Assembly: GCA_030633645.1 (NCBI GenBank) | Contig: DAOVRY010000093.1 | Coordinates: 1-5,293 of the forward strand | Reading direction: 5' to 3' | Length of the DNA stretch: 5,293 nucleotides | DNA from: Pseudomonadota bacterium | Lineage (GTDB): Bacteria; Desulfobacterota; DSM-4660; Desulfatiglandales; B25-G16 | In this document: piece by piece, positions 1 to 5,278 of the stretch | Layout: the number at the start of each line of letters is the position of its first letter | How positions within the stretch are numbered: the stretch's first letter is position 1 | Program-made: the position numbers and the translations under genes | Notes under the pieces: generated by a model | Database searches by the model: none | Told to the model about the DNA's origin: nothing | The model's input: the letters and a program-made list of their open reading frames with translations, nothing else

Positions 1-170
1 CAGCACGAGTGATATGTGACTTCAACAGGTTCTAAGATTTCTAGCATATAATATATTAGTATCGTTCAAAAGTATTGGCAGAATGCTATATCGGTTAGAA
101 AACGTGTGCATAGTTACGTCTATCCGGTCATGCCAATTTCCTCAAGGCGATATCTATTGGCCTCGAGGGA

Positions 171-253
171 GGTGGTCAAATATGTGGGGGTTAGACGAAC
201 CAGACGGAGACTCACAGGGCTTCCGAGGTGTAAACCCCACATATTTGGCCACT
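171..253. repeat. Long imperfect inverted repeat (23-bp arms)
   Basis: Positions 171-193 and 231-253 are inverted copies of each other, matching at 20 of 23 positions with one of the mismatches a possible G-U pair. The core of each arm is CAAATATGTGGGG. The 37-bp loop holds a smaller stem, CGGA (205-208) with TCCG (222-225). Around it, GGCGATATCT (146-155) pairs with AGATATCGCC (279-288), and GCCAAT (132-137) pairs with ATTGGC (156-161), the latter being an alternative fold. An eight-T run (270-277) follows on the plus strand. This could be a structured RNA, a small palindromic element or a mobile-element remnant. The sequence does not decide between them. Confidence 0.6.
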
Positions 254-272
254 GCAAGGCCCGGTGGAATTT

Positions 273-336
273 TTTTTGAGATATCGCCCGCCCGCCTCGC
301 CTGAGCGAGAGCGATGGCGGGCAGGCCTCTCAAAAA
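273..336. repeat. GC-rich hairpin repeat, copy 1
   Basis: The outer arms TTTTTGAGA (273-281) and TCTCAAAAA (328-336) are perfectly complementary. Inside them GCCCGCC (290-296) pairs with GGCGGGC (316-322), and TCGC (297-300) with GCGA (305-308). The block is far richer in G+C than its surroundings. It shares 13 bases in direct orientation with copy 2 (290-302 matches 3933-3945) and 14 bases in inverted orientation (316-329 matches 3926-3939). This behaves like a small dispersed palindromic repeat of the REP/BIME kind. That class assignment is inference. Confidence 0.65.
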
Positions 337-460
337 CAGCCATGACCTCCTTTAGAACGTGAAGGACTACTCACTATGGTTCATGCTAACACTTTTTAAC
401 GATACTAAAAAACTATGAGACGCCGAGATTCCCTTTCAAACAGGCCAAGTGACAATAAGC

Positions 461-1366
461 TCATGGTCGGGGGTGATATTTTTCGTGAATCTCCTTTAAT
501 CTTTCTCTGGCGACATGGGTATAGATTTGGGTTGTAGATATGTCAGCATGTCCTAACATAATCTGTACAGATCTGAGATCAGCTCCTCCCTCCAAGAGAT
601 GGGTTGCAAAGGAGTGCCTTAGGGTGTGGGGAGAGACTTTCCTGGTGATTCCAGCCTTTAACGCATATTGTTTTAGAATTTTCCAAAACCCCTGTCTTGT
701 TAGAGGTTTCCCCCTCCTGTTGAGAAAAAGGTAGGGCAGTTTTCCCTTTTGCAAAAAAGATGGCCTGCTATCCTGCAGATACTCTTTGAGGGCATCGAGT
801 GCCTTGGTACCCATCGGGACAATCCTCTCCTTTGAACCCTTGCCCATAGTCCTGATAAAGCCTGCTTCCAGGTTGATATTGTTTATTTTAAGGCCAATCA
901 ATTCGGTGACTCTGAGCCCAGTGGCATACAAAAGTTCTAACATGGCCTTGTCCCGCCTTCCCAAGTCTGTCTGAGGATCTGGCTGTGAAAGGAGGGCCTC
1001 TACCTCATCCCTGTTTAGGATATTGGGTAGGTGTTGGTAGAGTTTTGGTATACCCAATAACCGAGCTGGGTTGGATTCAATTTTGCCTTCAGTAACACAA
1101 AAACGGTAGAACGTTTTTATGGAAACGAGGCATCGGGCAAGAGATCTTGCTGATAATTGTGGCCTTTTGTCAGCCACAAAGGATACCAAGTCATCTTGGG
1201 TAATCTGAAGAGGGGCAACTCCTCTCTCGTTCAAGAAATCAAAAAAGGTGAGGAGGTCGTGACTATAGGCCACGATCGTATTAGCAGACAAACCCCTCTC
1301 AACTCTGAGTTGGTTCATAAACTGATCTAAGAGATGATCTTGAGGATTTTCTTTTGTTTGGGGCAT
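461..1366 (-). CDS. xerD: Tyrosine recombinase XerD (site-specific integrase family)
   Basis: This is a 301-residue tyrosine recombinase of normal Xer length. Together with XerC, XerD resolves chromosome dimers by cutting and rejoining DNA at dif sites near the terminus, under FtsK control. The N-terminal SAM-like core-binding domain covers about residues 10-95 and the catalytic domain about 115-295. All catalytic residues are visible: R152 (ATGLRVTE), K176 (GKGSKER), H247 and R250 (HTLRHSFATHLL), H273 (LGHADIS) and the nucleophile Y282 (TTQIYTHV). Spacing closely follows E. coli XerD. The ATG start lies 12 bp after the peptidase stop codon and has only a weak AAGG upstream, which suggests co-transcription and perhaps translational coupling. 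The neighbouring housekeeping gene and the complete active site argue for a chromosomal Xer protein rather than a phage integrase. XerC cannot be fully excluded, nor can the single-recombinase type (XerH/XerS). Confidence 0.9.
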   Translation of the reverse strand: MPQTKENPQDHLLDQFMNQLRVERGLSANTIVAYSHDLLTFFDFLNERGVAPLQITQDDLVSFVADKRPQLSARSLARCLVSIKTFYRFCVTEGKIESNPARLLGIPKLYQHLPNILNRDEVEALLSQPDPQTDLGRRDKAMLELLYATGLRVTELIGLKINNINLEAGFIRTMGKGSKERIVPMGTKALDALKEYLQDSRPSFLQKGKLPYLFLNRRGKPLTRQGFWKILKQYALKAGITRKVSPHTLRHSFATHLLEGGADLRSVQIMLGHADISTTQIYTHVARERLKEIHEKYHPRP

Positions 1367-1378
1367 GGGCCTTATGTC

Positions 1379-2512
1379 TTAAAAAGAATAAAAATTTTCA
1401 TTGCCTGTCAAAACCCTTGCTCTCCTGTGTTCAAGGGTGACCATTTGCTCCAACCGAACACCCCCCTTTCCTGGCAGATATATCCCGGGCTCAATGGTAA
1501 AAACCATGCCTTCTTGCAATACCTTTGGCTTCAGCGGCCCAACAGCAGGACTCTCATGAGTTGCCAGTCCTATTCCGTGACCAAGCGAATGGCCAAAAAA
1601 GTTACCAAAACCAGCTTTTTTAATAATTTCTCGGGCTAGAGAATCTGCCTCAGTGGTCTCCATATCAGGCCTTACAAGCTCTATTGCAGTAAGTTGTGCC
1701 TCCCTCACGATGCGGTAGATCTCCTTAAGGTCTTCTGTAGGTTCACCAAGGAAAACAGTTCTTGTCATGTCTGAGCAGTAGCCATCAACGATGGCCCCAA
1801 CATCAAGGATAACCGGTTCACCCTTTTCTAATCTTTTGCTCGTGGGGACTGCATGGGGTAAGGCACTATTTGGCCCTGAAGCAACAATCGGGGGAAAAGC
1901 AGGTCCATCAGCACCATGTTGTCGTATGAGCGTCTCAATCCTCCAGGCCATGTCCTTTTCAACCTGACCAGGGCTTAGTTCCTCAATGAGTTTGGCGAGA
2001 ACATCGCTTATCAATTGTGCTGATCTGCTTAACGTCTCAACTTCTTGTGGCTCCTTGATCTCCCTCATATCTTCCACCATGCTAGATAGGGGGATAAGCT
2101 CTACAGGTGGGGAATGCTGGGAGGCTTTCTCTTGTGCCTTTTGATAGACCTCCCAAATCAGATAACCTGCCTCAAACCCCAACCTTCGCGAGTGTAACCG
2201 GTCAAAAATCTCAGACAGCGCATTAACTGCGCCTTGCTTATGAGTTATCACCTCAAATCCAGGTGCCTCGTGCTCTGCTTGGGTTGTATACCGCGAGTCG
2301 GTGAGCAGAAGAGCCTGATCCAGAGAGATAAATAAAGAACCAGAGGACTCTGTTAACTGTCCATCAGAGGCTCGAAAGCCTGAAAGATAGCGGCGATTCT
2401 CAGGCTGAATAATCCAGACCGTATCCACTTCGAAGCCCCCAAACTTACTTCTTAAAGACCGTAAACGATTCTCAAACATAAGCTGATCCGTGGTGGTATT
2501 CTCCTTTCCCAC
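1379..2512 (-). CDS. Xaa-Pro peptidase, M24 family (aminopeptidase P / prolidase type)
   Basis: This is a 377-residue cytoplasmic metallopeptidase that removes residues next to proline from peptides; the family usually has about 350-370 residues. Residues about 10-140 form the creatinase-type N-terminal domain and about 150-377 the pita-bread catalytic domain. The five dinuclear metal ligands are present: D237 (ILDVGA), D248 (SDMTRTV), H312 (GHSLGHGIG), E341 (FTIEPGIY) and E355 (GVRLEQM). H220 (SALPHAVP) and H319 (LATHE) fit conserved substrate-site histidines. I cannot tell aminopeptidase P from dipeptidase (PepQ) by sequence alone. The start is uncertain. The GTG at 2512 has a pyrimidine-rich upstream and no ribosome site, and ATG codon 12 (MFENRLRSLR) fits the family's usual N-terminus but also lacks a good one. 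xerD follows 12 bp downstream on the same strand. Confidence 0.92.
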   Translation of the reverse strand: MGKENTTTDQLMFENRLRSLRSKFGGFEVDTVWIIQPENRRYLSGFRASDGQLTESSGSLFISLDQALLLTDSRYTTQAEHEAPGFEVITHKQGAVNALSEIFDRLHSRRLGFEAGYLIWEVYQKAQEKASQHSPPVELIPLSSMVEDMREIKEPQEVETLSRSAQLISDVLAKLIEELSPGQVEKDMAWRIETLIRQHGADGPAFPPIVASGPNSALPHAVPTSKRLEKGEPVILDVGAIVDGYCSDMTRTVFLGEPTEDLKEIYRIVREAQLTAIELVRPDMETTEADSLAREIIKKAGFGNFFGHSLGHGIGLATHESPAVGPLKPKVLQEGMVFTIEPGIYLPGKGGVRLEQMVTLEHRRARVLTGNENFYSF

Positions 2513-2526
2513 AGGAAAGAAAGGAG
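2501..2526 (-). promoter_or_regulatory. Hairpin over the annotated GTG start of the peptidase gene
   Basis: On the minus strand CTTTCC (2519-2514) and GGAAAG (2509-2504) form a 6-bp stem with loop TGTG, so the annotated GTG start sits in the loop. An alternative pairing is CTCCTTT (2526-2520) with AAAGGAG (2507-2501). The GGAAAGGAG segment is the only good Shine-Dalgarno-like sequence nearby, but it lies inside the reading frame. It is nine bases before an in-frame ACG (codon 8) and about 21 before ATG codon 12. This may hide or shift the true start. A function is unproven. Confidence 0.3.
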
Positions 2527-2559
2527 GGTGTGCTAAATTGCTGGGTTCCTGTTTCTTGG

Positions 2560-2809
2560 TTAATCCCAGAACTGGCTTTCCATGTTTGTATTTTCTTTTT
2601 CCATCTCGGAAATGCCGTCTCCAAGTATTCTCATATCATTCTGGTTGAGTTCTGCCTTGAAAAAGCTTTCAGGCCATGTCCCCACATTACTACTTAGCGC
2701 CATTTCACAGGCCTGGATAACGAAACGGTTCCTGCTGCCGCCCTTCTTTAGCTACCTTGTCAATTTTCAAGAGTAGCTTATCATGTATGTGTATAGTGGT
2801 TAATGGCAT
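2560..2809 (-). pseudogene. Ribbon-helix-helix (CopG/Arc-type) antitoxin, frameshifted, no toxin partner
   Basis: Read from ATG at 2809, the frame gives MPLTTIHIHDKLLLKIDKVA, then KEGRQQ, and stops at 2705-2707. Removing one G from the GGG at 2741-2743 restores a continuous 82-residue frame to the TAA at 2560-2562. The restored protein has an N-terminal beta strand (TTIHI), helix A (about 10-22), the turn GGSRN and helix B (SRNRFVIQACEMAL, 25-38). That is the ribbon-helix-helix DNA-binding fold used by antitoxins that repress their own operon. The tail (about 45-82, WPESFF to the C-terminal FWD) is acidic and would fit a toxin-binding arm. GGAGG lies five bases before the ATG. Downstream, where a PIN or RelE-type toxin would be expected, there are 47 bases and then the peptidase gene. 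It is either a true pseudogene, a sequencing error or a case of programmed frameshifting. Decay is the simplest reading. Confidence 0.75.
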
Positions 2810-2814
2810 AATAT

Positions 2815-2819
2815 CCTCC
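2815..2819 (-). promoter_or_regulatory. Ribosome binding site of the antitoxin-like gene
   Basis: A GGAGG core on the minus strand ends five bases before ATG at 2809. It is the strongest and best-spaced ribosome site in this part of the window and decides the start of the broken gene. Confidence 0.75.
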
Positions 2820-2837
2820 GCTCAAGATCGCATCAAC

Positions 2838-2869
2838 AATTATGAATAGAATATATTCTATTCGTAATT
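2838..2869. promoter_or_regulatory. 32-bp palindromic operator for the antitoxin-like gene
   Basis: The inner 20 bp, GAATAGAATATATTCTATTC (2844-2863), are a perfect palindrome. Six more paired bases on each side (2838-2842/2865-2869 match, 2843/2864 do not) bring it to 32 bp with one mismatched pair. It lies 29 bp upstream of the ribbon-helix-helix start codon and covers the predicted -10 box. Ribbon-helix-helix antitoxins are known to bind such palindromes and repress their own genes. That this one is bound by the neighbouring product is inference. Confidence 0.7.
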
Positions 2870-2876
2870 TTATCAA
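2848..2876 (-). promoter_or_regulatory. Sigma-70-type promoter of the antitoxin-like gene
   Basis: On the minus strand TTGATA (2876-2871) matches the -35 consensus at five of six bases. A 17-bp spacer leads to TATTCT (2853-2848), four of six to the -10 consensus. Transcription would start near 2841, leaving a leader of about 30 bases before ATG at 2809. The palindromic operator covers the -10 box and the spacer, the usual layout for autorepression. It may also drive the downstream peptidase and xerD. Confidence 0.55.
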
Positions 2877-2916
2877 GCAGGCAAAAAAAGGGAAACAGCT
2901 TCCGAAGTCCAATAGG

Positions 2917-3609
2917 TCAAATAAAAGTCAACAGCCTTTTAATGATAAAATAGATGAGGGGTAGGAATATGGCGGGAAGCATGTTACCAACCCGGAATCT
3001 TTTAATCTCAAGCATATTGAAGCCTATTGCCATTATGAGTAAGCCGCCAACTGCAGACATCTGATTAATTACGGCAGTAATGAGAAATTGCTTCGTAAAT
3101 GATGCTGTCACCGTTATGAGTCCTTGATATATGAACACTGATACAGAAGAAAACATTACCCCTACGCCGAGGGAGGAGGCAAAGATGATGGAACCAATAC
3201 CATCTAACACAGATTTTGCGAACAGGGTATGATGATCTCCAGCCAGGCCACTTTCCAGGGAACCCACAATTGCCATTGAGCCAATACAATAGAGTAAACT
3301 AGCAGTAACAAAACCTTTCGATATTCCACCCCCAGCCTTTGCAAACTTGATTTCAAACCATCTGCCCAAGTTTTCGAGTCCATCTTCGATTCTTAGAAGT
3401 TCCCCGGTTGCACTTCCTATAGCCATGCTGAGAATAACTAATAGTAACTCATCTGTCTTGAATGCCATCTTCAGGCCTATCAAAATCACCGCAAGGCCTA
3501 TGGAATGCAGGACAGTGGTATGATATCTATGAGGAATAAGACCTCCACACATAAGACCGATTAAACTACCAACAATTATCGCCAGACTATTTACTATGGT
3601 ACCTAACAA
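2917..3609 (-). CDS. DUF554 family integral membrane protein (YqgA/YdfK-like)
   Basis: This 230-residue polytopic membrane protein has the normal length of the DUF554 family (E. coli YqgA, B. subtilis YdfK), whose biochemical role is not established. Hallmark segments are seen in order: GTIVNSLAIIVGSLIGL at the N-terminus, FVTASLLYCIGSMAIVGSLE at about 100-119, then a short polar stretch GDHHTLFAKSVLDGIGS, and AVGGLLIMAIGFNMLEIK at about 186-203. Six or so hydrophobic segments are visible (about 2-21, 35-50, 55-70, 100-118, 138-165, 183-201 and 209-228). The start is TTG at 3609, chosen because GGAGG sits six bases upstream and the protein begins in the family's usual place. It ends 107 bp before the antitoxin-like gene, which has its own promoter, so it need not be in one operon with it. 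No clear promoter was recognised upstream. Confidence 0.9.
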   Translation of the reverse strand: MLGTIVNSLAIIVGSLIGLMCGGLIPHRYHTTVLHSIGLAVILIGLKMAFKTDELLLVILSMAIGSATGELLRIEDGLENLGRWFEIKFAKAGGGISKGFVTASLLYCIGSMAIVGSLESGLAGDHHTLFAKSVLDGIGSIIFASSLGVGVMFSSVSVFIYQGLITVTASFTKQFLITAVINQMSAVGGLLIMAIGFNMLEIKRFRVGNMLPAIFLPLIYFIIKRLLTFI

Positions 3610-3898
3610 CGCAGACCTCCGGTTCTGTTCCTGAGTGGTTTATAGCTTTTTGTGGTGCTAAAATCGAGCAATGAAAAGCAGAAAGGCAATAGTTCACGAT
3701 TTATGCTGATCTGTAACCCGATAAAATGGTTTAGAAAAAACCTGCTAGCATGTGATATTGTAGGTATAGTATAGTAAAACTCTGGCATAGATGTTCTATT
3801 GGGGCGATCTTTCTTGGGGAAAGACCTTAATAAATCCTAACTACTCAGGTTCAGGGGTTCACGGTTCGGGGGTTTCGTCTTAGGCGGATGAGAGAGAG
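3610..3898. other. Intergenic region with minor repeats, no gene seen
   Basis: No supported gene. A 61-codon minus-strand frame (3603-3788) lacks a ribosome site and any family signature. The region holds a 6-bp hairpin, TCTTTC (3808-3813) with GAAAGA (3819-3824), that lacks a T-run on either strand. It also holds a degenerate tandem of GGTTCA-like units at about 3847-3876. The GGAGG ribosome site of the DUF554 gene lies at its left edge (about 3616-3620). Confidence 0.55.
3847..3876. repeat. Degenerate short tandem repeat (GGTTCA-like)
   Basis: Four imperfect units built on GGTTC follow each other here (GGTTCAG, GGGTTCAC, GGTTCGG, GGGTTTCG). They resemble in style the GGTTAAC tandem at the far right of the window. 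No function can be assigned. Confidence 0.4.
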
Positions 3899-4186
3899 AT
3901 GAAGATCAAACGGTTCGAAGATATTGAGGCCTGCCCGCCTCGCCTAACGCGAAGCCGACCCGCCTGCCTTGCGTTGCAAAGCATTGCGGGCAGGTGGCGG
4001 GCAGGCATGCAAGGCGAATCCCGCCGTGGGACTGCCGTTCGTGGATTCATCAGCTATTTTAAGAGATATGAAGAAGAGTGCAAAGCGACTAACCGTGAAT
4101 CCCCGTTTCATCGGGAAACTCTGAACCGGACAACCCGAGTACTAACAATAAATCTTTCTCAAAAGCATAAGTATATGATAGATTAG
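3899..4186 (+). pseudogene. Four-helix-bundle (23S rRNA IVS-type) protein remnant, core replaced by a GC-rich repeat
   Basis: The 95-codon frame opens with MKIKRFEDIEA, which closely matches the usual start of the four-helix-bundle / 23S rRNA intervening-sequence protein family (typically about 115-130 residues, often continuing EAWQEAR). At codon 12 the sequence runs into the GC-rich repeat, and residues 12 to about 47 (CPPRLTRSR onward) are the translated repeat, rich in Arg, Ala and Gly and unlike the family. After it, GFISYFKRYEEE resembles the family's C-terminal GGFIRYLK-type motif. The family's central helices are therefore missing. The frame has only a purine-rich GAGAGAG just before the ATG and may not be translated. 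I see the N-terminal likeness clearly; the C-terminal likeness is weaker. An alternative is a chance open frame after repeat insertion. Confidence 0.5.
3926..4006. repeat. GC-rich hairpin repeat, copy 2
   Basis: Perfect 11-bp arms GCCTGCCCGCC (3929-3939) and GGCGGGCAGGC (3996-4006) enclose a second stem, CCTGCC (3963-3968) with GGCAGG (3989-3994). It shares 13-14 base blocks with copy 1 at 273-336 in both orientations, so the two are members of one repeat family. The interior differs from copy 1 and looks like a mosaic of repeat fragments. It sits inside the four-helix-bundle remnant, directly after the codons for MKIKRFEDIE. Confidence 0.7.
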
Positions 4187-4248
4187 TACAAAACTGGAAG
4201 GCTCGAAGATAGCCATAATTGTAAGGTTATGGGCGGGTTCTTTATGCC

Positions 4249-4263
4249 GGGGAGAAAATCCCC
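4249..4263 (+). other. Short hairpin in the leader of the small membrane-protein gene
   Basis: GGGGA (4249-4253) and TCCCC (4259-4263) form a 5-bp stem with a GAAAA loop, about 32 bases before the ATG at 4296. No T-run follows, so it is not a terminator, and it fits no riboswitch I know. It could be a leader structure or chance. Confidence 0.3.
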
Positions 4264-4295
4264 AGGACGTTTTATTTGAAAGGGGGTATTAGACA

Positions 4296-4679
4296 ATGAA
4301 GGAAAGACTTTTAGACGTTCTGAAATGGGGGCTAATAATAGTAATAGCCGGTGTGGTTTTTTATTTTGTGGCTCCCACACAACAATTCCAAGCGATTTGG
4401 CTGATAGTCACTGCAGTGGCTGTAGCTGCGATTGCCTTTTATGCCATTCAAACTCATAAGTTGGCAGGAAAGAATTATCAACTACTCCTTGAAATTAGCT
4501 CAGCTAATGAATTAAAGGCCAGAAGAGACGATGAATTGCGTGAGCAAATGAGTGATGTGTGCAAGGCAATCGTTATTTCCAATTTAATTAGCCCCGAATA
4601 TGGGGTTGATAGTGACAAGTGGGAAAAGGCAGTCACACTCTTTAAGAGCCTATATAAAGGAAAGACCGTTATTTTCTGA
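4296..4679 (+). CDS. Small membrane protein with two transmembrane helices and a cytoplasmic tail
   Basis: This 127-residue protein is not assigned to a named family. Two hydrophobic helices stand out, about residues 9-27 (WGLIIVIAGVVFYFVAP) and 32-51 (FQAIWLIVTAVAVAAIAFYA), joined by a short polar turn. From about 53 to 92 follows a long charged amphipathic helix (HKLAGKNYQLLLEISS, then ELKARRDDELREQ) that may form a coiled coil. The tail contains AIVISNLISP and ends in LFKSLYKGKTVIF. By the positive-inside rule the helical tail is probably cytoplasmic. The start is supported by AAAGGGGG nine bases upstream. The next gene begins 38 bases after the stop, also on the plus strand and also a small membrane protein, so they are probably co-transcribed. 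The function is unknown; a membrane anchor or scaffold role would be a guess. Confidence 0.75.
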   Translation: MKERLLDVLKWGLIIVIAGVVFYFVAPTQQFQAIWLIVTAVAVAAIAFYAIQTHKLAGKNYQLLLEISSANELKARRDDELREQMSDVCKAIVISNLISPEYGVDSDKWEKAVTLFKSLYKGKTVIF

Positions 4680-4717
4680 TTATGTGATGGCCCCAATCGC
4701 AAAAGAAAGGGTGTGCC

Positions 4718-5026
4718 ATGGCCAAGCAGAAAATGCCGCAGCAGGTGTACTGTAAGAACTGCATCAACAATTTTGAGGCAGTACCGAGAATTAGTTTCTT
4801 GGGTTTTAGAAAGTTCAGGTGCCCGAAATGTCAACAGAATGTAATTTGGCCATTATCGGGAGGTTTCTTGTTCGTTTACTGGGTTCTTATAAGCGGTGCC
4901 ATAGTCTTCAGATTTGTGTCAACCGGAGGCCCCCTTCAAATGATAAATCTGTTTGATCCGTTTGCCCTTGGGGCACTGACAGCACTGGTAATGAACTATT
5001 TCTTAAAACAAAGAATGAATAAATAG
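4718..5026 (+). CDS. Small zinc-ribbon membrane protein
   Basis: This is a 102-residue protein. Its N-terminal head has two CxxC knuckles, C12/C15 (CKNC) and C35/C38 (CPKC), spaced as in zinc-ribbon domains that hold one structural zinc ion. It is followed by two hydrophobic segments at about 48-68 (GGFLFVYWVLISGAIVFRF) and 78-96 (LFDPFALGALTALVMNYFL), ending in a short basic tail (KQRMNK). The head is most likely cytoplasmic. The ATG at 4718 is preceded six bases upstream by AAAGGG; an in-frame ATG at 4733 is a less likely start. It lies 38 bp after the other small membrane-protein gene and probably shares its transcript. The specific role is unknown. Similar zinc-ribbon plus membrane-helix proteins are common and mostly uncharacterised. 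Confidence 0.75.
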   Translation: MAKQKMPQQVYCKNCINNFEAVPRISFLGFRKFRCPKCQQNVIWPLSGGFLFVYWVLISGAIVFRFVSTGGPLQMINLFDPFALGALTALVMNYFLKQRMNK

Positions 5027-5093
5027 GCAGAATTGAGCCTGGTAACAGTAGACGTCTTCATAACTCAAGATCTTAACATTTATGTCAAGCCTG

Positions 5094-5197
5094 CCCTGGC
5101 GCAATGTTATGAGGTTATTATTTATGGGCTATTGGTTTTTTCAAGAATTTGATATCAAACACCAAATTTGCAATGCCAGGTCTGGGCCAGGGTTTTT
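5094..5197 (+). terminator. Possible weak terminator or structured element after the small membrane-protein genes
   Basis: CCCTGGC (5094-5100) can pair with GCCAGGG (5186-5192), which is followed at once by five T residues (5193-5197). The 85-base loop can fold further through GCAA (5101-5104) with TTGC (5168-5171) and TTGGT with ACCAA. The distance between the arms is long for an intrinsic terminator, so this is a tentative call. Confidence 0.25.
5148..5159. repeat. 12-bp perfect palindrome
   Basis: TTTGATATCAAA is a perfect palindrome that does not extend further (the flanking A and C do not pair). No promoter or gene start lies next to it, so an operator role is not supported. Confidence 0.5.
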
Positions 5198-5236
5198 GTA
5201 ATACCACTAAGGCGCAAAGGATTATTGGGATCGTAG

Positions 5237-5278
5237 AACGGTTGCGGTTGCGCAGCTCGAAACGGTTAACGGTTAACG
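5237..5278. repeat. Two short tandem repeats (CGGTTG and CGGTTAA units)
   Basis: Positions 5239-5252 hold two and a third units of CGGTTG, and 5263-5278 hold two and a bit units of CGGTTAA. Each run is preceded by AA(C). They share the CGGTT core with each other and resemble in style the degenerate tandem at 3847-3876. No function is apparent. Confidence 0.5.

Larger units (their letters stand above)
1..460. other. Non-coding region downstream of xerD, rich in inverted repeats
   Basis: No convincing gene lies here. A 73-codon plus-strand reading frame (83-304) is only an open stretch running through the hairpins, has no clear ribosome site and resembles no family I know. The region holds several nested inverted repeats between about 132 and 336 (listed separately). 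After the xerD stop, reading on the minus strand, there is a T-run near 404-410 but no stable stem directly before it, so I do not call a terminator for xerD. Confidence 0.6.

Noticed and set aside
190..196. GTTAGAC resembling the conserved integron attC box GTTRRRY, near a tyrosine recombinase gene
   Set aside because: No partner RYYYAAC box lies at a suitable distance, and the recombinase looks like housekeeping XerD, not IntI.
83..304. 73-codon plus-strand reading frame
   Set aside because: It lacks a ribosome site, runs through strong inverted repeats and ends in the GC-rich hairpin. It has no recognisable domain.
461..1366. Phage or genomic-island integrase with an attachment site
   Set aside because: The length, motif spacing and position 12 bp after a peptidase gene fit chromosomal XerD. 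There is no tRNA and no flanking direct repeat.
2582..2776. 64-codon plus-strand frame
   Set aside because: It is antisense to the broken antitoxin-like gene, which explains this DNA much better (ribosome site, fold and promoter on the minus strand).
3603..3788. 61-codon minus-strand frame upstream of the DUF554 gene
   Set aside because: It has no ribosome site or family likeness and overlaps the DUF554 start and its ribosome site.
4187..4295. Riboswitch in the leader of the small membrane-protein gene
   Set aside because: Only a 5-bp hairpin is present. The conserved cores of the classes I considered (for example cyclic di-GMP and preQ1) are absent.
4478..4834. 118-codon minus-strand frame
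   Set aside because: It is antisense to both small membrane-protein genes, which have ribosome sites and clear membrane and zinc-ribbon features.
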